From Halomonas sp. 54_146 (GTDB lineage: Bacteria; Pseudomonadota; Gammaproteobacteria; Pseudomonadales; Halomonadaceae), in contig NZ_LGEN01000004.1 in assembly GCF_001507855.1 (NCBI RefSeq), positions 62,001 to 126,000 of the forward strand: DNA of 64,000 nucleotides, in the 5' to 3' direction. The notes under the pieces were generated by a model. That model searched no databases, was not told where the DNA came from, and saw nothing but the letters and a program-made list of their open reading frames with translations. Shown piece by piece: positions 1-9,013 of this stretch; the stretch's first letter is position 1; every line of letters starts with the position of its first letter. Position numbers and translations under genes: made by a program.

Positions 1-1
1 A

Positions 2-202
2 GAGCTGGGCACTAATATCACCTGGTTTAAGTGCTGGCGCTTTCTGGTGCGTTTTGTCTCCCCTGCCGCCGTTGCGTTTGTGTTTTTACGCACGATTCCC
101 CAGGTCGACGGCTATCTCATCCCCACGCTGGGTGCGCTGCTGATTGTCGGCGCCTTTGCTGCCAGCCAGCGATGGCTGAAAAAACCACGACAAACAGCTT
201 AA
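2..202 (+). CDS. C-terminal end of a sodium-dependent transporter (NSS/SNF family), partial
   Basis: The reading frame is open from base 2 and stops with TAA at 200-202; the N-terminal part lies outside the window. The visible 66 residues hold a tryptophan/arginine-rich segment (WFKCWRFLVRFVSP), a hydrophobic helix, a short loop, a second hydrophobic helix (LIPTLGALLIVGAFAASQRW) and a basic tail. This matches the last two helices of prokaryotic neurotransmitter:sodium symporters, which import amino acids or similar solutes with Na+. The substrate cannot be told. It converges with the chemoreceptor gene five bases downstream. A different secondary carrier remains possible because so little is visible. 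Confidence 0.6.
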   Translation, partial: ELGTNITWFKCWRFLVRFVSPAAVAFVFLRTIPQVDGYLIPTLGALLIVGAFAASQRWLKKPRQTA

Positions 203-207
203 CAACG

Positions 208-1926
208 CTATGTAGCATGAAGCGCATGGCGTGAAGGCTGGCCGTTTGCTGGAAGCTGCCCCACTAAAGGGGTGGCGTCGTCTAATACAAAGCCGCTTAT
301 CAAGGTAGTCAGCTGTTCAGCCTGCTGACGCATACGGCTGGCGGTAGCAGTGCTTTCTTCCACCAGCCCTGCGTTTTGCTGGGTCATGCCATCAAGCTGA
401 ACAACCGCCATATTCACTTCACTGACCCCCACGCTTTGCTCTTTAGAACCAGCGCTAATATCAGCGATCACCTGAGCAACCTGGTGCACGCTGCCTAGAA
501 TTTCGCGCATTGTGTTGCCCGCCCGCTGCACAATTTGGCTCCCTTTCTGTGAGTGCTCAACGGACGTGGCAATCTGCGTTTTAATTTCTTGGGCCGCCTC
601 TGCAGAGCGCTGGGCAAGCTTTCTTACTTCTTGAGCAACAACGGCAAATCCTCGCCCGTGCTCGCCCGCTCGCGCTGCCTCTACCGAGGCATTGAGCGCC
701 AAAATATTGGTTTGAAAAGCAATCGAATCAATCAGCGTGACAATCTCACTAATTTGCCCAGAGGATGCTTTGATATCAGCCATCGTGCGTTCGACGTCTT
801 CCATTGCCGTTTGCCCTTGCGTGACAACATTCGCGCTGTCTTGCACCATTTGGTCAGCGGTTTGAGCGTGCGCAGCATTATGCTCAACGGTTGAGGTGAT
901 CTCCTCCATTGCCGAGGAGGTCTGCTGCAGGCTTGCCGCTGTTTGGTCGGTGCGCGTTGCTAATTCTTCGCTGCCCTGGGCGATGCTATCTGCCGCTTGA
1001 TAAACCGTTAAGGCGCTGCGTCTGACCTCGCTAAGCGTGGACTGTATGTGCGCGAGAAAGCTGTTGAAATCTTCTGCCAACGCGCCTACTTCGTCACGGC
1101 TGGTGACCTGCAAACGCTGGGTAAGGTCGCCACGACCAGCGGCCACTTCAGCAGCAATGGCCTGAATATGATGGGAAGTGTGACGAATTCGTTTAACCGT
1201 GCGCCGCGCCAGCCAAATCGCAAACGCCGTAATGGCAAGATTGATGACCGTGGCAATAATCCACAGGCGAATAAAAGCCGCTGTCAGATCAGCCATCGCC
1301 GCTGCTTCAATGGCTGCCATCGTCGCATCAATATCGGTCACATAAACGCCCGCACCGACCACCCAGCCCCACTCCTCAATGGCTTCCGCATAGGAATATT
1401 TCGGTTCGGCATTGCCCGTCACCGGGTGCGGCCAATCGTATTGGTAGAAACCACCCCCTTGCTGCGCCAGCACCGCCATATCACGAATCATTTCGCGGCC
1501 GCTGGCATCGCGCGCATCCAGCATATTCGTTCCAACGCTTTCAGGCACTGCTGGCTGCACCAGCATCGTGCCCTCCTTTTCATAGACAAACACGTAGTTG
1601 TCGCCCTCAAAGCGCATATTGCTAAGCAGTTGGACCGCCTGCGTTTGAGCGCGCTGGGTATTGCCTACGCTTGCCTGAAGCTCTCGAATCATTGAGCTGG
1701 CTAGCTCAACGCTACTGCGAACGCCCTGCTCCCGAGCTTCAACTAACAAAGCACGCTGCTGTTCAATTTGCGCCTGATTATTGCGGTAACGGTCAATCCC
1801 TTCTAATGCCAGCAGGCAGCCCGAAGAGAGCACCAGCGGCATCAGTACGAGCAGCATAATTTTGACCTGCAGGCTACTTTCCATGCAGTGAAGCAGGCGG
1901 TTCAGTGGGCCCCGTGTTGTCTTCAT
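208..1926 (-). CDS. Methyl-accepting chemotaxis protein with periplasmic single Cache domain
   Basis: A 572-residue chemoreceptor. TM1 lies at about residues 22-42. A periplasmic sCache-type domain (about 45-205) carries the family pattern [13 protein letters not shown] ... [19 protein letters not shown], the fold that binds small organic acids or amines. TM2 is at about 215-240, followed by a HAMP domain and a long signalling coiled coil. The conserved hairpin tip ([18 protein letters not shown] ... [14 protein letters not shown]) would contact CheA and CheW. The C-terminus lacks the E-E-W-x-x-F tail seen in the three receptors of the chemotaxis cluster, so its adaptation may depend on those partners. 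A GGGGAAA ribosome site precedes the ATG. The gene is monocistronic. The ligand is unknown. Confidence 0.95.
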   Translation of the reverse strand: MKTTRGPLNRLLHCMESSLQVKIMLLVLMPLVLSSGCLLALEGIDRYRNNQAQIEQQRALLVEAREQGVRSSVELASSMIRELQASVGNTQRAQTQAVQLLSNMRFEGDNYVFVYEKEGTMLVQPAVPESVGTNMLDARDASGREMIRDMAVLAQQGGGFYQYDWPHPVTGNAEPKYSYAEAIEEWGWVVGAGVYVTDIDATMAAIEAAAMADLTAAFIRLWIIATVINLAITAFAIWLARRTVKRIRHTSHHIQAIAAEVAAGRGDLTQRLQVTSRDEVGALAEDFNSFLAHIQSTLSEVRRSALTVYQAADSIAQGSEELATRTDQTAASLQQTSSAMEEITSTVEHNAAHAQTADQMVQDSANVVTQGQTAMEDVERTMADIKASSGQISEIVTLIDSIAFQTNILALNASVEAARAGEHGRGFAVVAQEVRKLAQRSAEAAQEIKTQIATSVEHSQKGSQIVQRAGNTMREILGSVHQVAQVIADISAGSKEQSVGVSEVNMAVVQLDGMTQQNAGLVEESTATASRMRQQAEQLTTLISGFVLDDATPLVGQLPANGQPSRHALHAT

Positions 1927-1967
1927 TATTATTTTCCCCGACGATGATCGTCCGTTTTTGTTGTTGG

Positions 1968-1991
1968 TTCACGCTAGGTTTAAAGCGTGAA
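1968..1991. promoter_or_regulatory. Inverted repeat upstream of the Cache chemoreceptor
   Basis: TTCACGCT (1968-1975) and AGCGTGAA (1984-1991) are perfect 8-base arms around an 8-base AT-rich loop. The site is about 42-65 bases upstream of the chemoreceptor ATG, where a regulator would overlap the promoter. It is immediately followed by the 16-base tandem repeats. It is either an operator or a small hairpin; the binding protein is unknown. Confidence 0.4.
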
Positions 1992-1992
1992 T

Positions 1993-2056
1993 GTATCGAA
2001 ATGTGAAAGTATCGAAGTGTGGAAGCCTCGAAGTGTAAAAGTACCGAAGCGCGAGA
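1993..2056. repeat. Four tandem 16-bp repeats upstream of the chemoreceptor
   Basis: Four consecutive imperfect units of exactly 16 bases: GTATCGAAATGTGAAA, GTATCGAAGTGTGGAA, GCCTCGAAGTGTAAAA and GTACCGAAGCGCGAGA, at 1993, 2009, 2025 and 2041. The core is TCGAAGTGT. A 16-base period is not a multiple of three, so this is unlikely to be coding. The 292-base gap between the chemoreceptor and the phospholipase gene holds these repeats, the adjoining inverted repeat and no gene I can support. A multi-site operator or a slippage-prone block are both possible. Confidence 0.8.
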
Positions 2057-2203
2057 GTAGCGCGCCTGAAAAGGGCAACAGGTGATCTTCATCAAGTCTG
2101 TGCAACATAAGCACACGCCAGGTAAACGAGTTGGCTATATAGATATGACGAAATAGGCAAAGAAGCAGGCTGTAAAAAACGGCAGGACCTAAATACAGCT
2201 TCT

Positions 2204-2231
2204 AGCGCTGGCGTTAACTATAGCCAGCGCT
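2204..2231 (-). terminator. Hairpin at the end of the phospholipase D-like gene
   Basis: AGCGCTGGC (2204-2212) and GCCAGCGCT (2223-2231) form a perfect 9-base stem with a 10-base loop that spans the stop codon. There is no run of T after it on the minus strand, so it would be a weak intrinsic terminator or a transcript-stabilising 3' hairpin. Confidence 0.4.
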
Positions 2232-3777
2232 CAAGCCTAAGCGCATGGCTTAGCCAAGCCTTGAAATGTAACCAAGCACTGCCAGGCTCCGTGGTTAACA
2301 CCTCCATTTCTCCATCGCGCTCTAACTGCCAGCTCAGCTCGCCTGCTGGGGTAAGTTCAACGCGGTAGCTCAGCGATGGGTCTTGGCCTATCGCCACTAG
2401 ATCGTTAAACGCCTGCATAAGCGACTCACTGCGGGCCAGCACGCCGATTTCGGTATTCCAATAGACCGACCGTGGGTCAGCATTAAACGACCCCACGAAC
2501 AGCTGATCGCCAAAACTTAACGCCTTGATATGCAGCGCTGACGCCGAGGCACCGGGCACACGCCTGTCGTCGTCCGTGCCTGCTTCCTGTTCTGGGCGCA
2601 GCTCATAGAGGCTGACCCCGTGCGCGAGCAGCGTTTCACGCCAGGGCGCGTAGGCACCATGCACCACGGCGGTGTCCGTCGACTCCAGCGAGTTGGTAAT
2701 AATGTCGATGGTGATGCCCTGGTCTGCCAGCGCCGTTAGGCTTTTTACCCCTTGCTCAGTGGGCACAAAATAGGCAGAAATAATCACCAGATGCTGGTTA
2801 AGCTCGGTGGCCTCAATTAACTCCCCCAGCAGGGTGTCGCGCCATTCAGGCGTGCGAGACGAAAGCTTGCCGGGGGTATCCCATATCGCCAGCCCCTCGC
2901 CCCAATGCAACGTTTCCCACAGCGGCGCGCTACGCGGCTGACGGCGCAGCTCAGTAAAATATTCAGAGTCGGCATTATCATCTAACCAGGCTTCCAGTTC
3001 GCTTTTGAGCGTTTGCCAAGCGTTATCGGCCACTTGATGGTAGCGCTCAATTGGCTGCGCCAAGCCGTGGTTCCAATACAGATCGAAACTGCGCGAAAGC
3101 TCGGGCACCACATCGCCAATGACGGTAACGTCCAAATCAGCAAAGTTGCGTGAATCGTTGGCATCAAAATACTCATCGCCTAAATTGCGCCCACCCACGA
3201 TAGCGACACTGTTATCGGCAGCCCACAATTTATTATGCATGCGCCGATGCTGCTGAGCAGGGTTAACCACCGAGGCTAATACCCGCGTCACCATATGCCC
3301 ACGCCCAGCTGCCAGCGGGTTATAAACCCGCACGTGAATACCTGGGTGGCTGGCCAGCGCGGCTAAACGGTCACCTTGCCCAACAGCACCGATATCATCG
3401 ACCAAAAGGCGCACCCGAACACCGTCTTCGGCAGCATCGAGCAGCTGCGAAAGGATTAGCCGCGTGGTTTGGCCATCGCCCAGCAAGTAGGTTTGAATAT
3501 CCAACGCACGCTCGGCTTGGCGGATCAACCCGACCCGAGCGGCAAAAGCCTCCTGCCCATTGGCTAGCAGCGCAAAACCATCGGGGTCTGGCTGTTCCAC
3601 TAACGCCTGGTGAGCCTGCTCGCCCAACCAGGTATCGCGGGCATCATGTAAGGCAAGCGCGGTGTGATGTTCACGCACTACCGCATGGGTACACCCGGCC
3701 AGCAAGCCGCAGAGCACCAGCGACACTAGCCATTGTGAATGGCGGTAAACATTAACGCTCGTCATGGTCGTTATCAT
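2218..3777 (-). CDS. Phospholipase D / cardiolipin synthase-like lipoprotein (ClsC-like)
   Basis: A 519-residue PLD-superfamily protein. The N-terminus is a signal sequence ending in a lipobox (LVLCGLLAGCTH), so the mature protein is probably anchored in the periplasm. Two HKD half-sites are visible: HNKLWAADN with downstream GGRNLGDEYF, and HIKALSFGDQLFVGSFNADPR. Both His/Lys pairs are kept. Two HKD motifs with this spacing are typical of phosphatidyl transferases such as cardiolipin synthase C, or of phospholipases. The gene overlaps the 3' end of a small membrane-protein gene by 26 bases, suggesting coupled translation. In a halophile, cardiolipin production is a plausible role; that is inference. 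Confidence 0.85.
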   Translation of the reverse strand: MITTMTSVNVYRHSQWLVSLVLCGLLAGCTHAVVREHHTALALHDARDTWLGEQAHQALVEQPDPDGFALLANGQEAFAARVGLIRQAERALDIQTYLLGDGQTTRLILSQLLDAAEDGVRVRLLVDDIGAVGQGDRLAALASHPGIHVRVYNPLAAGRGHMVTRVLASVVNPAQQHRRMHNKLWAADNSVAIVGGRNLGDEYFDANDSRNFADLDVTVIGDVVPELSRSFDLYWNHGLAQPIERYHQVADNAWQTLKSELEAWLDDNADSEYFTELRRQPRSAPLWETLHWGEGLAIWDTPGKLSSRTPEWRDTLLGELIEATELNQHLVIISAYFVPTEQGVKSLTALADQGITIDIITNSLESTDTAVVHGAYAPWRETLLAHGVSLYELRPEQEAGTDDDRRVPGASASALHIKALSFGDQLFVGSFNADPRSVYWNTEIGVLARSESLMQAFNDLVAIGQDPSLSYRVELTPAGELSWQLERDGEMEVLTTEPGSAWLHFKAWLSHALRLERWL

Positions 3778-4000
3778 GGCTGTCTAGCCGTTCAGCCCAA
3801 CGTTTACGGGCTAGATTGCGCTGATAAAGACGCACCAGGGCGATCGTTAATGCCGTCGCTAGCATGGCGGCCAACACGACGCCTTGCCAAGGTCGGGCGG
3901 CATCGCCCATCACGGTTTCCAGGGTAATAATCAGCATCAAACCAACTGCCTGGGAGCCAATCGCTAGCGCGCGCAGCCTATCGAAAGCGGGTGGGGGCAT
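3752..4000 (-). CDS. Small two-helix membrane protein, unknown function
   Basis: The protein is 82 residues if started at the ATG at 4000, which follows a good GGAGA ribosome site; an ATG at 4027 would add nine residues. Two hydrophobic segments (about residues 15-32 and 40-60) are followed by a charged tail rich in Arg, Asp and His (NLARKRWAERLDSHDNDHDER). It overlaps the phospholipase D-like gene downstream by 26 bases, so the two are probably co-translated and may act together at the membrane. I do not recognise a named family. Confidence 0.7.
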   Translation of the reverse strand: MPPPAFDRLRALAIGSQAVGLMLIITLETVMGDAARPWQGVVLAAMLATALTIALVRLYQRNLARKRWAERLDSHDNDHDER

Positions 4001-4080
4001 AACGTCTCCGTAATTGTCAGCTCGCATGGTATGGTCTGCCAGTGTACCTGCTTAACGGGAAAACTTAATTGGAAACCCCC

Positions 4081-4884
4081 ATGAACGCCATTGCACTCGG
4101 CCCGCTACTGATGTCGCTGCCACGTCTTTATGCCATTGGCTGTGCGCTGCTGCTGTTACTCTGCGCGCGCTTTTTATTAGGGCTGCCGCGCCCGGTTCAA
4201 CAGCGCTGGTTTACCGGGCTGATTATTGTTTGGTTAGTCGGCGCTCGGGTGGGCCATATTCTGCTTAACCTGGATAGCTATAGCGCCGCCCCGCTTGAAG
4301 CGCTCAAGGTTTGGCAGCCTGGCTATCACGGCCTGTGGGGAATGGCCGCAGGTTTGGTATGGAGCGCCTGGGCGCTGCGGGCGCAGTTATTGGCCATGGG
4401 CGGCGCGATGGCCATGCTCATCGCCGCTTCCAGCCTGTGGCTGGTGCTGGTCACCCTGGCGCCCCTGGGCAACGATTTTGCGGTTGACGCCCTACCGGAG
4501 CTCACCCTGGAAGATGTGGAGGGTAACCCAGTGCATCTGCCGTCGCTGAGCGAAGATGCCGACCGGATTATCGTCAACTTATGGGCCACTTGGTGCCCGC
4601 CCTGCCTGCGTGAAATGCCGCTGCTTGAGGAAGCCGCCCAACGCGATGGCGTCAGCGTGGTGGTCGCTAATCAGGGCGAAGACCTGCTACCCATGGTGCG
4701 TTATTTGGATGAGCAGCAGCTTGAATTTCGCTATGCCCTGCGCGACCCCCGCCAGCAGCTAATGGCGATTTTTCAAGCGCCGGGGCTGCCCACCACCGTG
4801 CTGTTTGACGGCCAGGGCAACACGCTAGATGTGCACGTAGGCGAGCTGACCCGCGCCCATCTGGATCGCTGGTTACAAGATTGA
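4081..4884 (+). CDS. Membrane-anchored TlpA-like thioredoxin
   Basis: A 267-residue protein. The N-terminal half is hydrophobic with about three or four membrane segments (to about residue 135), loosely similar to the N-terminal part of Lgt-like membrane proteins. The C-terminal half is a periplasmic thioredoxin fold with the redox motif WATWCPPC and a cis-Pro loop (GLPTTVLFDGQG). Proteins of this type reduce or oxidise disulfides in the cell envelope, for example in cytochrome c maturation; no cytochrome genes are adjacent, so the target is unknown. The ATG at 4081 has a GGAAA site at the right distance. A TTG four codons earlier is less likely. Confidence 0.8.
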   Translation: MNAIALGPLLMSLPRLYAIGCALLLLLCARFLLGLPRPVQQRWFTGLIIVWLVGARVGHILLNLDSYSAAPLEALKVWQPGYHGLWGMAAGLVWSAWALRAQLLAMGGAMAMLIAASSLWLVLVTLAPLGNDFAVDALPELTLEDVEGNPVHLPSLSEDADRIIVNLWATWCPPCLREMPLLEEAAQRDGVSVVVANQGEDLLPMVRYLDEQQLEFRYALRDPRQQLMAIFQAPGLPTTVLFDGQGNTLDVHVGELTRAHLDRWLQD

Positions 4885-4938
4885 TACCAATACACCTTAA
4901 TCCCCCCGCTGCTTTGCGTTAGAATCCCCCGCCCCTGT

Positions 4939-4963
4939 TGCCGCTGGTGTTTCCCCAGCGGCA
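4939..4963 (+). promoter_or_regulatory. Hairpin in the rapA leader
   Basis: TGCCGCTGG (4939-4947) and CCAGCGGCA (4955-4963) make a perfect 9-base stem with a 7-base loop, ending 33 bases before the rapA ATG. A TAGAAT hexamer at 4920-4925 could be the -10 box, which would place the hairpin at the very 5' end of the transcript. No T run follows, so transcript stabilisation is more likely than termination. There is no similarity to a riboswitch I know. Confidence 0.4.
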
Positions 4964-4996
4964 GTCGACCCGTTTTGCAGACTCCTCCGAGGCATC

Positions 4997-7942
4997 ATGA
5001 GCGATTTTTCTCCCGGCCAGCGCTGGATTAGCGACGGCGAAGCTGAGCTTGGGCTTGGCACCGTGCTTAACTGCGACAACCGTAGCGTCACCATTTTGTT
5101 CAGTGCCAGTCAGGAAACCCGTACCTACAATACCCGCCAGGCTCCGCTGACCCGCGTCATGTTCGGCAGCGGCGACCGCGTGCTCTCCGCCGACGGCTGG
5201 CAGATGATCGTCGACGACAGCAAACAATCCCAGGGCCTGATTACCTATATCGGCGAAGACAAGGAAGGCAACCTGCGCGAGCTGCCCGAGGCCAAACTCG
5301 CTGATACTATGCAATTCGACCAGGCTCGCGACCGCCTGTTGACCGGCCAGGTCGATCGCAACGACTGGTTTGATTTACGTTTTCGCACCCTGCACCACTA
5401 CCAGCGTATTGAACAGCACAGCGCGCTGGGCTTTTCCGGGCCACGCATTGACCTGATTCCTCACCAGCTGTATATCGCCGATGAAGTCGCCAGTCGTCAC
5501 GCCCCGCGGGTACTGCTGGCGGACGAAGTGGGTCTGGGCAAAACCATTGAAGCGGGCCTGATTCTGCACCGCCTGCTGCTTAACGGCCGCGTTGAGCGCG
5601 CGCTGATTTTGGTACCCGACAGCCTCACTCATCAGTGGCTGGTCGAGCTGCTGCGGCGTTTCTCACTGAACGTTTCCTTATTAGATGAAACCCAGAGCCA
5701 GGCTCACGGCAGCGCCAACCCGTTTGAAAGCGCCCAGCTAGTGCTGGCCAGCCAAGGCTGGCTGTTCGCCAATCCTCACCGTCAGGAGCAGGCGCTGGCC
5801 AGCCAGTTCGACCTGCTAATTGTTGACGAAGCGCACCACCTTGATTGGAACGAAGAAGGCAGTGGCCCAGGCTACCAGTGCGTCGAACAACTGGCCGCGG
5901 CGATTCCCGGCTTACTGCTACTTACCGCCACGCCTGAACAGATGGGCATCAAGAGCCACTTTGCCCGCCTGCGGCTGCTGGACGGTGAGCGCTATCATGA
6001 TCTTGAGCGCTTCAAAGCCGAAGAGAGCCACTACACCGAGGTGGCCCGCGCGATTGATGCATTAGCAGCACTACCTGGCGACCCTGCTGCTCGCACTCAC
6101 GTCTCCACAGTGGCCGATGACCGCGACAGCCAAGCGCTGCTGGCCATTCTGTGCAACCCAGAGGCCAGCAAAGAACAGCAGGACACCGCCCGCGCCCAGC
6201 TAAGCGAAGCGCTGCTTGACCGCCACGGCACGGGGCGCGTGATGTTCCGCAACAGCCGCCGCCATGTAGGGGGCTTTCCGGAGCGACGCTTAAACCTGGC
6301 ACCGCTGGCGCTGCCTTCGGCCTACCGCCGGGTGGTGCGCCGTTTAGAGCGCGACGACGACTACCTTGACGAGCTGCTGATCGAGACCGGCATGGATCAC
6401 CCCGATGTGCTGATCTACCCCGACGCGGCCTACCGCGAGCTCAGCAATGACCCGCTCAATGGCGAAGACTGGTGGCACATCGACCCGCGGGTTAACTGGC
6501 TGCTGGAAAAGCTCAGCGACGACAGCGAGAGCGGTTTCGCCAATGAAAAAGTCCTGGTAATTGCCCACCACCGTGAGACCGCCGAAGGCCTTGCCGAAGG
6601 GCTGCGGGTGCTGGGCGGCTACCACGCGCCGGTGTTCCACGAAGGGCTTTCGCTGGTGGAGCGTGACCGCGCAGCGGCGGCCTTTGCCGATGAAGACGAA
6701 GGCGTGCAGGTACTGGTGTGTTCAGAAATTGGCTCAGAGGGGCGCAACTTCCAGTTCTGCCGCCACTTGGTCATGTTCGACATGCCTCAGCACCCGGATC
6801 AGCTCGAACAGCGTATTGGCCGCCTGGACCGCATCGGCCAACGCCACGCCATTGAACTGCATATTCCGACCTTTGAAGGCAGCCCGGGCGAACGCCTGCT
6901 GCGCTGGTACCACGAAGGCATGGATGCCTTCAGCGCGCCCCACGGGGTGGGCAGTGACCTGTTTGAAGCCTTTGGTGACGCCTTGGCTGACGCCCTGCTG
7001 GATGATGAGGCGCTTGACGAGATCATCGCCGAAACCCGTACCATGTTTAGCGCCAAGCTGGCGGAGCACGATGCAGGCCGCAACCGCCTGCTGGAACTCA
7101 ACGCCTGCCGCCCGGCACGCGCCCAGCAGGTAATCGACGCCGTTCGTGAGCTAGACGACGATGCCGCACTGCCCCGCTACCTGGAACGGGCGCTGGATAT
7201 TTTCGGCGTGGATAGTCAAGAAATCGGCAAGGGGCTTATGCACCTGCAGCCCAGCCAGCACATGCTGGATGGCTTGCTAGGCCTGGTGAAAGGCGAAGAG
7301 GGCTTTACGGCGACCTTGAGCCGCGCCCAGGCGCTGGCCCGAGACGATGTCCAGCGGCTTTCCTGGGAGCACCCACTGCTGCGCGAAATGATGGGCCGCG
7401 TGCTGGATGGCACCATGGGCAATTCTGCGCTGGCGCTGCTGCGCCACGACGCCATTCCCAGCGGCCGATTAATGGCTGAGCTGGTGTTTCGCACCCACTG
7501 CCCGGCGCCTAAAAAGCTACACCTGAACCGCTTCTTGCCGCCCACCGCCGTGCGCCTGCTGCTGGATGAATCAGGCGCAAACCTGACCAGCAAAATCTCC
7601 TTCACCGGCTTGAGCAAAAACCTGCAGAAGGTCAATAAATCGCTGGCGCGTGATCTAATCAAAAGCCGCCATGACCAGCTGCGTGAGCTGCTCACCCAAG
7701 GCGAAGGCGAAGCAGAGCGCCAGCTGCCGAGCATTGTCGAAAACGCCGAAACGCGTATGCGCGCTCAGCTAGACGCCGAAATTGCCCGCTTAACCGCCCT
7801 GGCCGAACACAACCCAGCGGTGCGTAGCGCGGAAATCGACGCGCTGAAAAGCGAGCGCCAGGCGCTCAGCGAAGCCATTGAGAACACCCGCCTGCGGCTT
7901 GATTCAGTGCGGGTGATTATCACCGTTGATGCCGACCATTAA
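4997..7942 (+). CDS. rapA: RNA polymerase-associated ATPase RapA (HepA)
   Basis: A 981-residue SWI2/SNF2 ATPase, close to the 968 residues of E. coli RapA. The N-terminal Tudor-like region (PGQRWISDGEAELGLGTV) precedes the helicase core: Walker A LLADEVGLGKTIEAG, DEAH box LLIVDEAHHLDW, motif III LLTATPEQ, and the C-terminal lobe with VCSEIGSEGRNFQFCRHLV and QRIGRLDRIGQ. RapA binds core RNA polymerase and promotes recycling of polymerase stalled after termination, especially under salt stress. The C-terminal 330 residues hold the family's spacer and coiled-coil parts. It is monocistronic, with a hairpin in its leader. Confidence 0.97.
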   Translation: MSDFSPGQRWISDGEAELGLGTVLNCDNRSVTILFSASQETRTYNTRQAPLTRVMFGSGDRVLSADGWQMIVDDSKQSQGLITYIGEDKEGNLRELPEAKLADTMQFDQARDRLLTGQVDRNDWFDLRFRTLHHYQRIEQHSALGFSGPRIDLIPHQLYIADEVASRHAPRVLLADEVGLGKTIEAGLILHRLLLNGRVERALILVPDSLTHQWLVELLRRFSLNVSLLDETQSQAHGSANPFESAQLVLASQGWLFANPHRQEQALASQFDLLIVDEAHHLDWNEEGSGPGYQCVEQLAAAIPGLLLLTATPEQMGIKSHFARLRLLDGERYHDLERFKAEESHYTEVARAIDALAALPGDPAARTHVSTVADDRDSQALLAILCNPEASKEQQDTARAQLSEALLDRHGTGRVMFRNSRRHVGGFPERRLNLAPLALPSAYRRVVRRLERDDDYLDELLIETGMDHPDVLIYPDAAYRELSNDPLNGEDWWHIDPRVNWLLEKLSDDSESGFANEKVLVIAHHRETAEGLAEGLRVLGGYHAPVFHEGLSLVERDRAAAAFADEDEGVQVLVCSEIGSEGRNFQFCRHLVMFDMPQHPDQLEQRIGRLDRIGQRHAIELHIPTFEGSPGERLLRWYHEGMDAFSAPHGVGSDLFEAFGDALADALLDDEALDEIIAETRTMFSAKLAEHDAGRNRLLELNACRPARAQQVIDAVRELDDDAALPRYLERALDIFGVDSQEIGKGLMHLQPSQHMLDGLLGLVKGEEGFTATLSRAQALARDDVQRLSWEHPLLREMMGRVLDGTMGNSALALLRHDAIPSGRLMAELVFRTHCPAPKKLHLNRFLPPTAVRLLLDESGANLTSKISFTGLSKNLQKVNKSLARDLIKSRHDQLRELLTQGEGEAERQLPSIVENAETRMRAQLDAEIARLTALAEHNPAVRSAEIDALKSERQALSEAIENTRLRLDSVRVIITVDADH

Positions 7943-7945
7943 TCG

Positions 7946-8848
7946 CTAAAGAATCGCGGCGAGCGCCTTGTCCAGTGTGGGGTACTGAAAGGTAAACCCA
8001 GCCGCTTCAAGGCGCGCGGGGCGCATATCCGCCCCGGTGAGCAGTAGCTGCGACATTTCCCCCAGCCCCGCTTTCAACACAAAAGCGGGGACAGGGAAAA
8101 TAGCGGGGCGATTGAGCTGCTTGGCCAGCGTTTTGGTAAAGATGGCGTTAGTGACCGGATGCGGCGCGCTGCCATTAAAGGCACCGCTCAAGCTCTCTTG
8201 ATCGATCAGAAACAGGATCGCCGCGACTAAATCATCGCGGTGAATCCACGGCATAAACTGCTCGCCGCTGCCAAAGCGGCCACCTAACCCCAGCTTAAAC
8301 GGCGGCAGCATCTTTTGTAGGCTGCCACCGCCCGCTTCCAACACCAAGCCAATGCGCACAATCGCCACCCGCACACCCATGGCCTCAATCGGTTGGGTAG
8401 CGGCCTCCCAGTGCTTGCACAGCTGATGAGCGAACTCATCATTGGGCGCTGTTTCTTCGGTGACCACACGCTTGCCCTGATCGCCGTAGTAACCCATCGC
8501 CGAAGCCGACACCAGCACCTTGGGCAACGGCTGGCCGTTAGCGTTGAGCTGCTCACAAAGCGCCACTAGCTGCTGCGTGGCAGCTACCCGAGAGTCCACT
8601 AGCTTTTCTTTCTGCTCGTTACTCCAACGCTTTGCTGCGATTGACTCGCCAGCTAAGTTAATCAAGGCATCCGGCGGTGACTCAATAAATGCCTGAGCGC
8701 TATCGCGAATATCACAGCCGCTTGGCAGGCACTCGCGCACTTTATGGGGGCTGCGGGAAACCACCTGCACCTCGTGGCCTTGTGCCACAAGCTGTTGGCA
8801 TAGCCGCTGGCCGACGAAACCACTGCCTCCGGTCACTAATACGCGCAT
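7946..8848 (-). CDS. TIGR01777-family NAD(P)-binding epimerase-like protein (YfcH type)
   Basis: A 300-residue extended short-chain dehydrogenase fold. The N-terminal nucleotide site is VLVTGGSGFVGQRLCQQL. The family pattern INLAGESIAAKRW, the segment VSASAMGYYGDQG (active-site Tyr region) and PWIHRDDLVAAILFLI follow. The C-terminal DUF1731 segment includes GADMRPARLEAAGFTFQYP. The substrate is unknown for the family. The gene is divergent from the FAD oxidoreductase across a 165-base promoter region, and members of this family often occur in LitR/photolyase clusters like the one next door. Its start codon is ATG. It converges with rapA three bases away. Confidence 0.92.
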   Translation of the reverse strand: MRVLVTGGSGFVGQRLCQQLVAQGHEVQVVSRSPHKVRECLPSGCDIRDSAQAFIESPPDALINLAGESIAAKRWSNEQKEKLVDSRVAATQQLVALCEQLNANGQPLPKVLVSASAMGYYGDQGKRVVTEETAPNDEFAHQLCKHWEAATQPIEAMGVRVAIVRIGLVLEAGGGSLQKMLPPFKLGLGGRFGSGEQFMPWIHRDDLVAAILFLIDQESLSGAFNGSAPHPVTNAIFTKTLAKQLNRPAIFPVPAFVLKAGLGEMSQLLLTGADMRPARLEAAGFTFQYPTLDKALAAIL

Positions 8849-8932
8849 GGTATGACTCCTAGGGGCTTATTCATGCTGGTTTTTGCATCGTTTAGGTGGC
8901 AAAAAAGTAACATAATATAAACGATACTTATA

Positions 8933-8968
8933 TTGTACTGTATTTATACAAACCTGCTACAGTATAAT
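8933..8968 (+). promoter_or_regulatory. Promoter/operator region of the light-type cluster
   Basis: The AT-rich interval between the two divergent genes contains TTGTACTG (8933-8940), TATACAAA (8945-8952) and TACAGTATAAT (8958-8968), with a perfect TATAAT at 8963-8968. Very similar blocks (TGTACAAA followed by TACAGTAT) recur upstream of the MerR-type regulator at 10209-10227. Shared motifs before two genes of one cluster suggest a common operator, probably bound by that regulator. The -35 assignment is uncertain. Confidence 0.5.
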
Positions 8969-9013
8969 CCTAAGTTTGATCATCAACGCCTTATTTAAAC
9001 GCCACGAGGAAAC

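Noticed and set aside
31..234. 67-codon plus-strand open frame at the window start
   Set aside because: It overlaps the partial transporter frame (2-202), which has clear membrane-helix character, and it resembles no protein.
1993..2056. CRISPR-like array
   Set aside because: The units are contiguous without spacers, and no cas genes are present; the same reasoning excludes the repeats at 20071, 24411 and 60627.
1874..2116. Minus-strand 80-codon frame across the 16-bp repeats
   Set aside because: The repeat period is not a multiple of three and the frame overlaps the chemoreceptor start; no ribosome site or family features.
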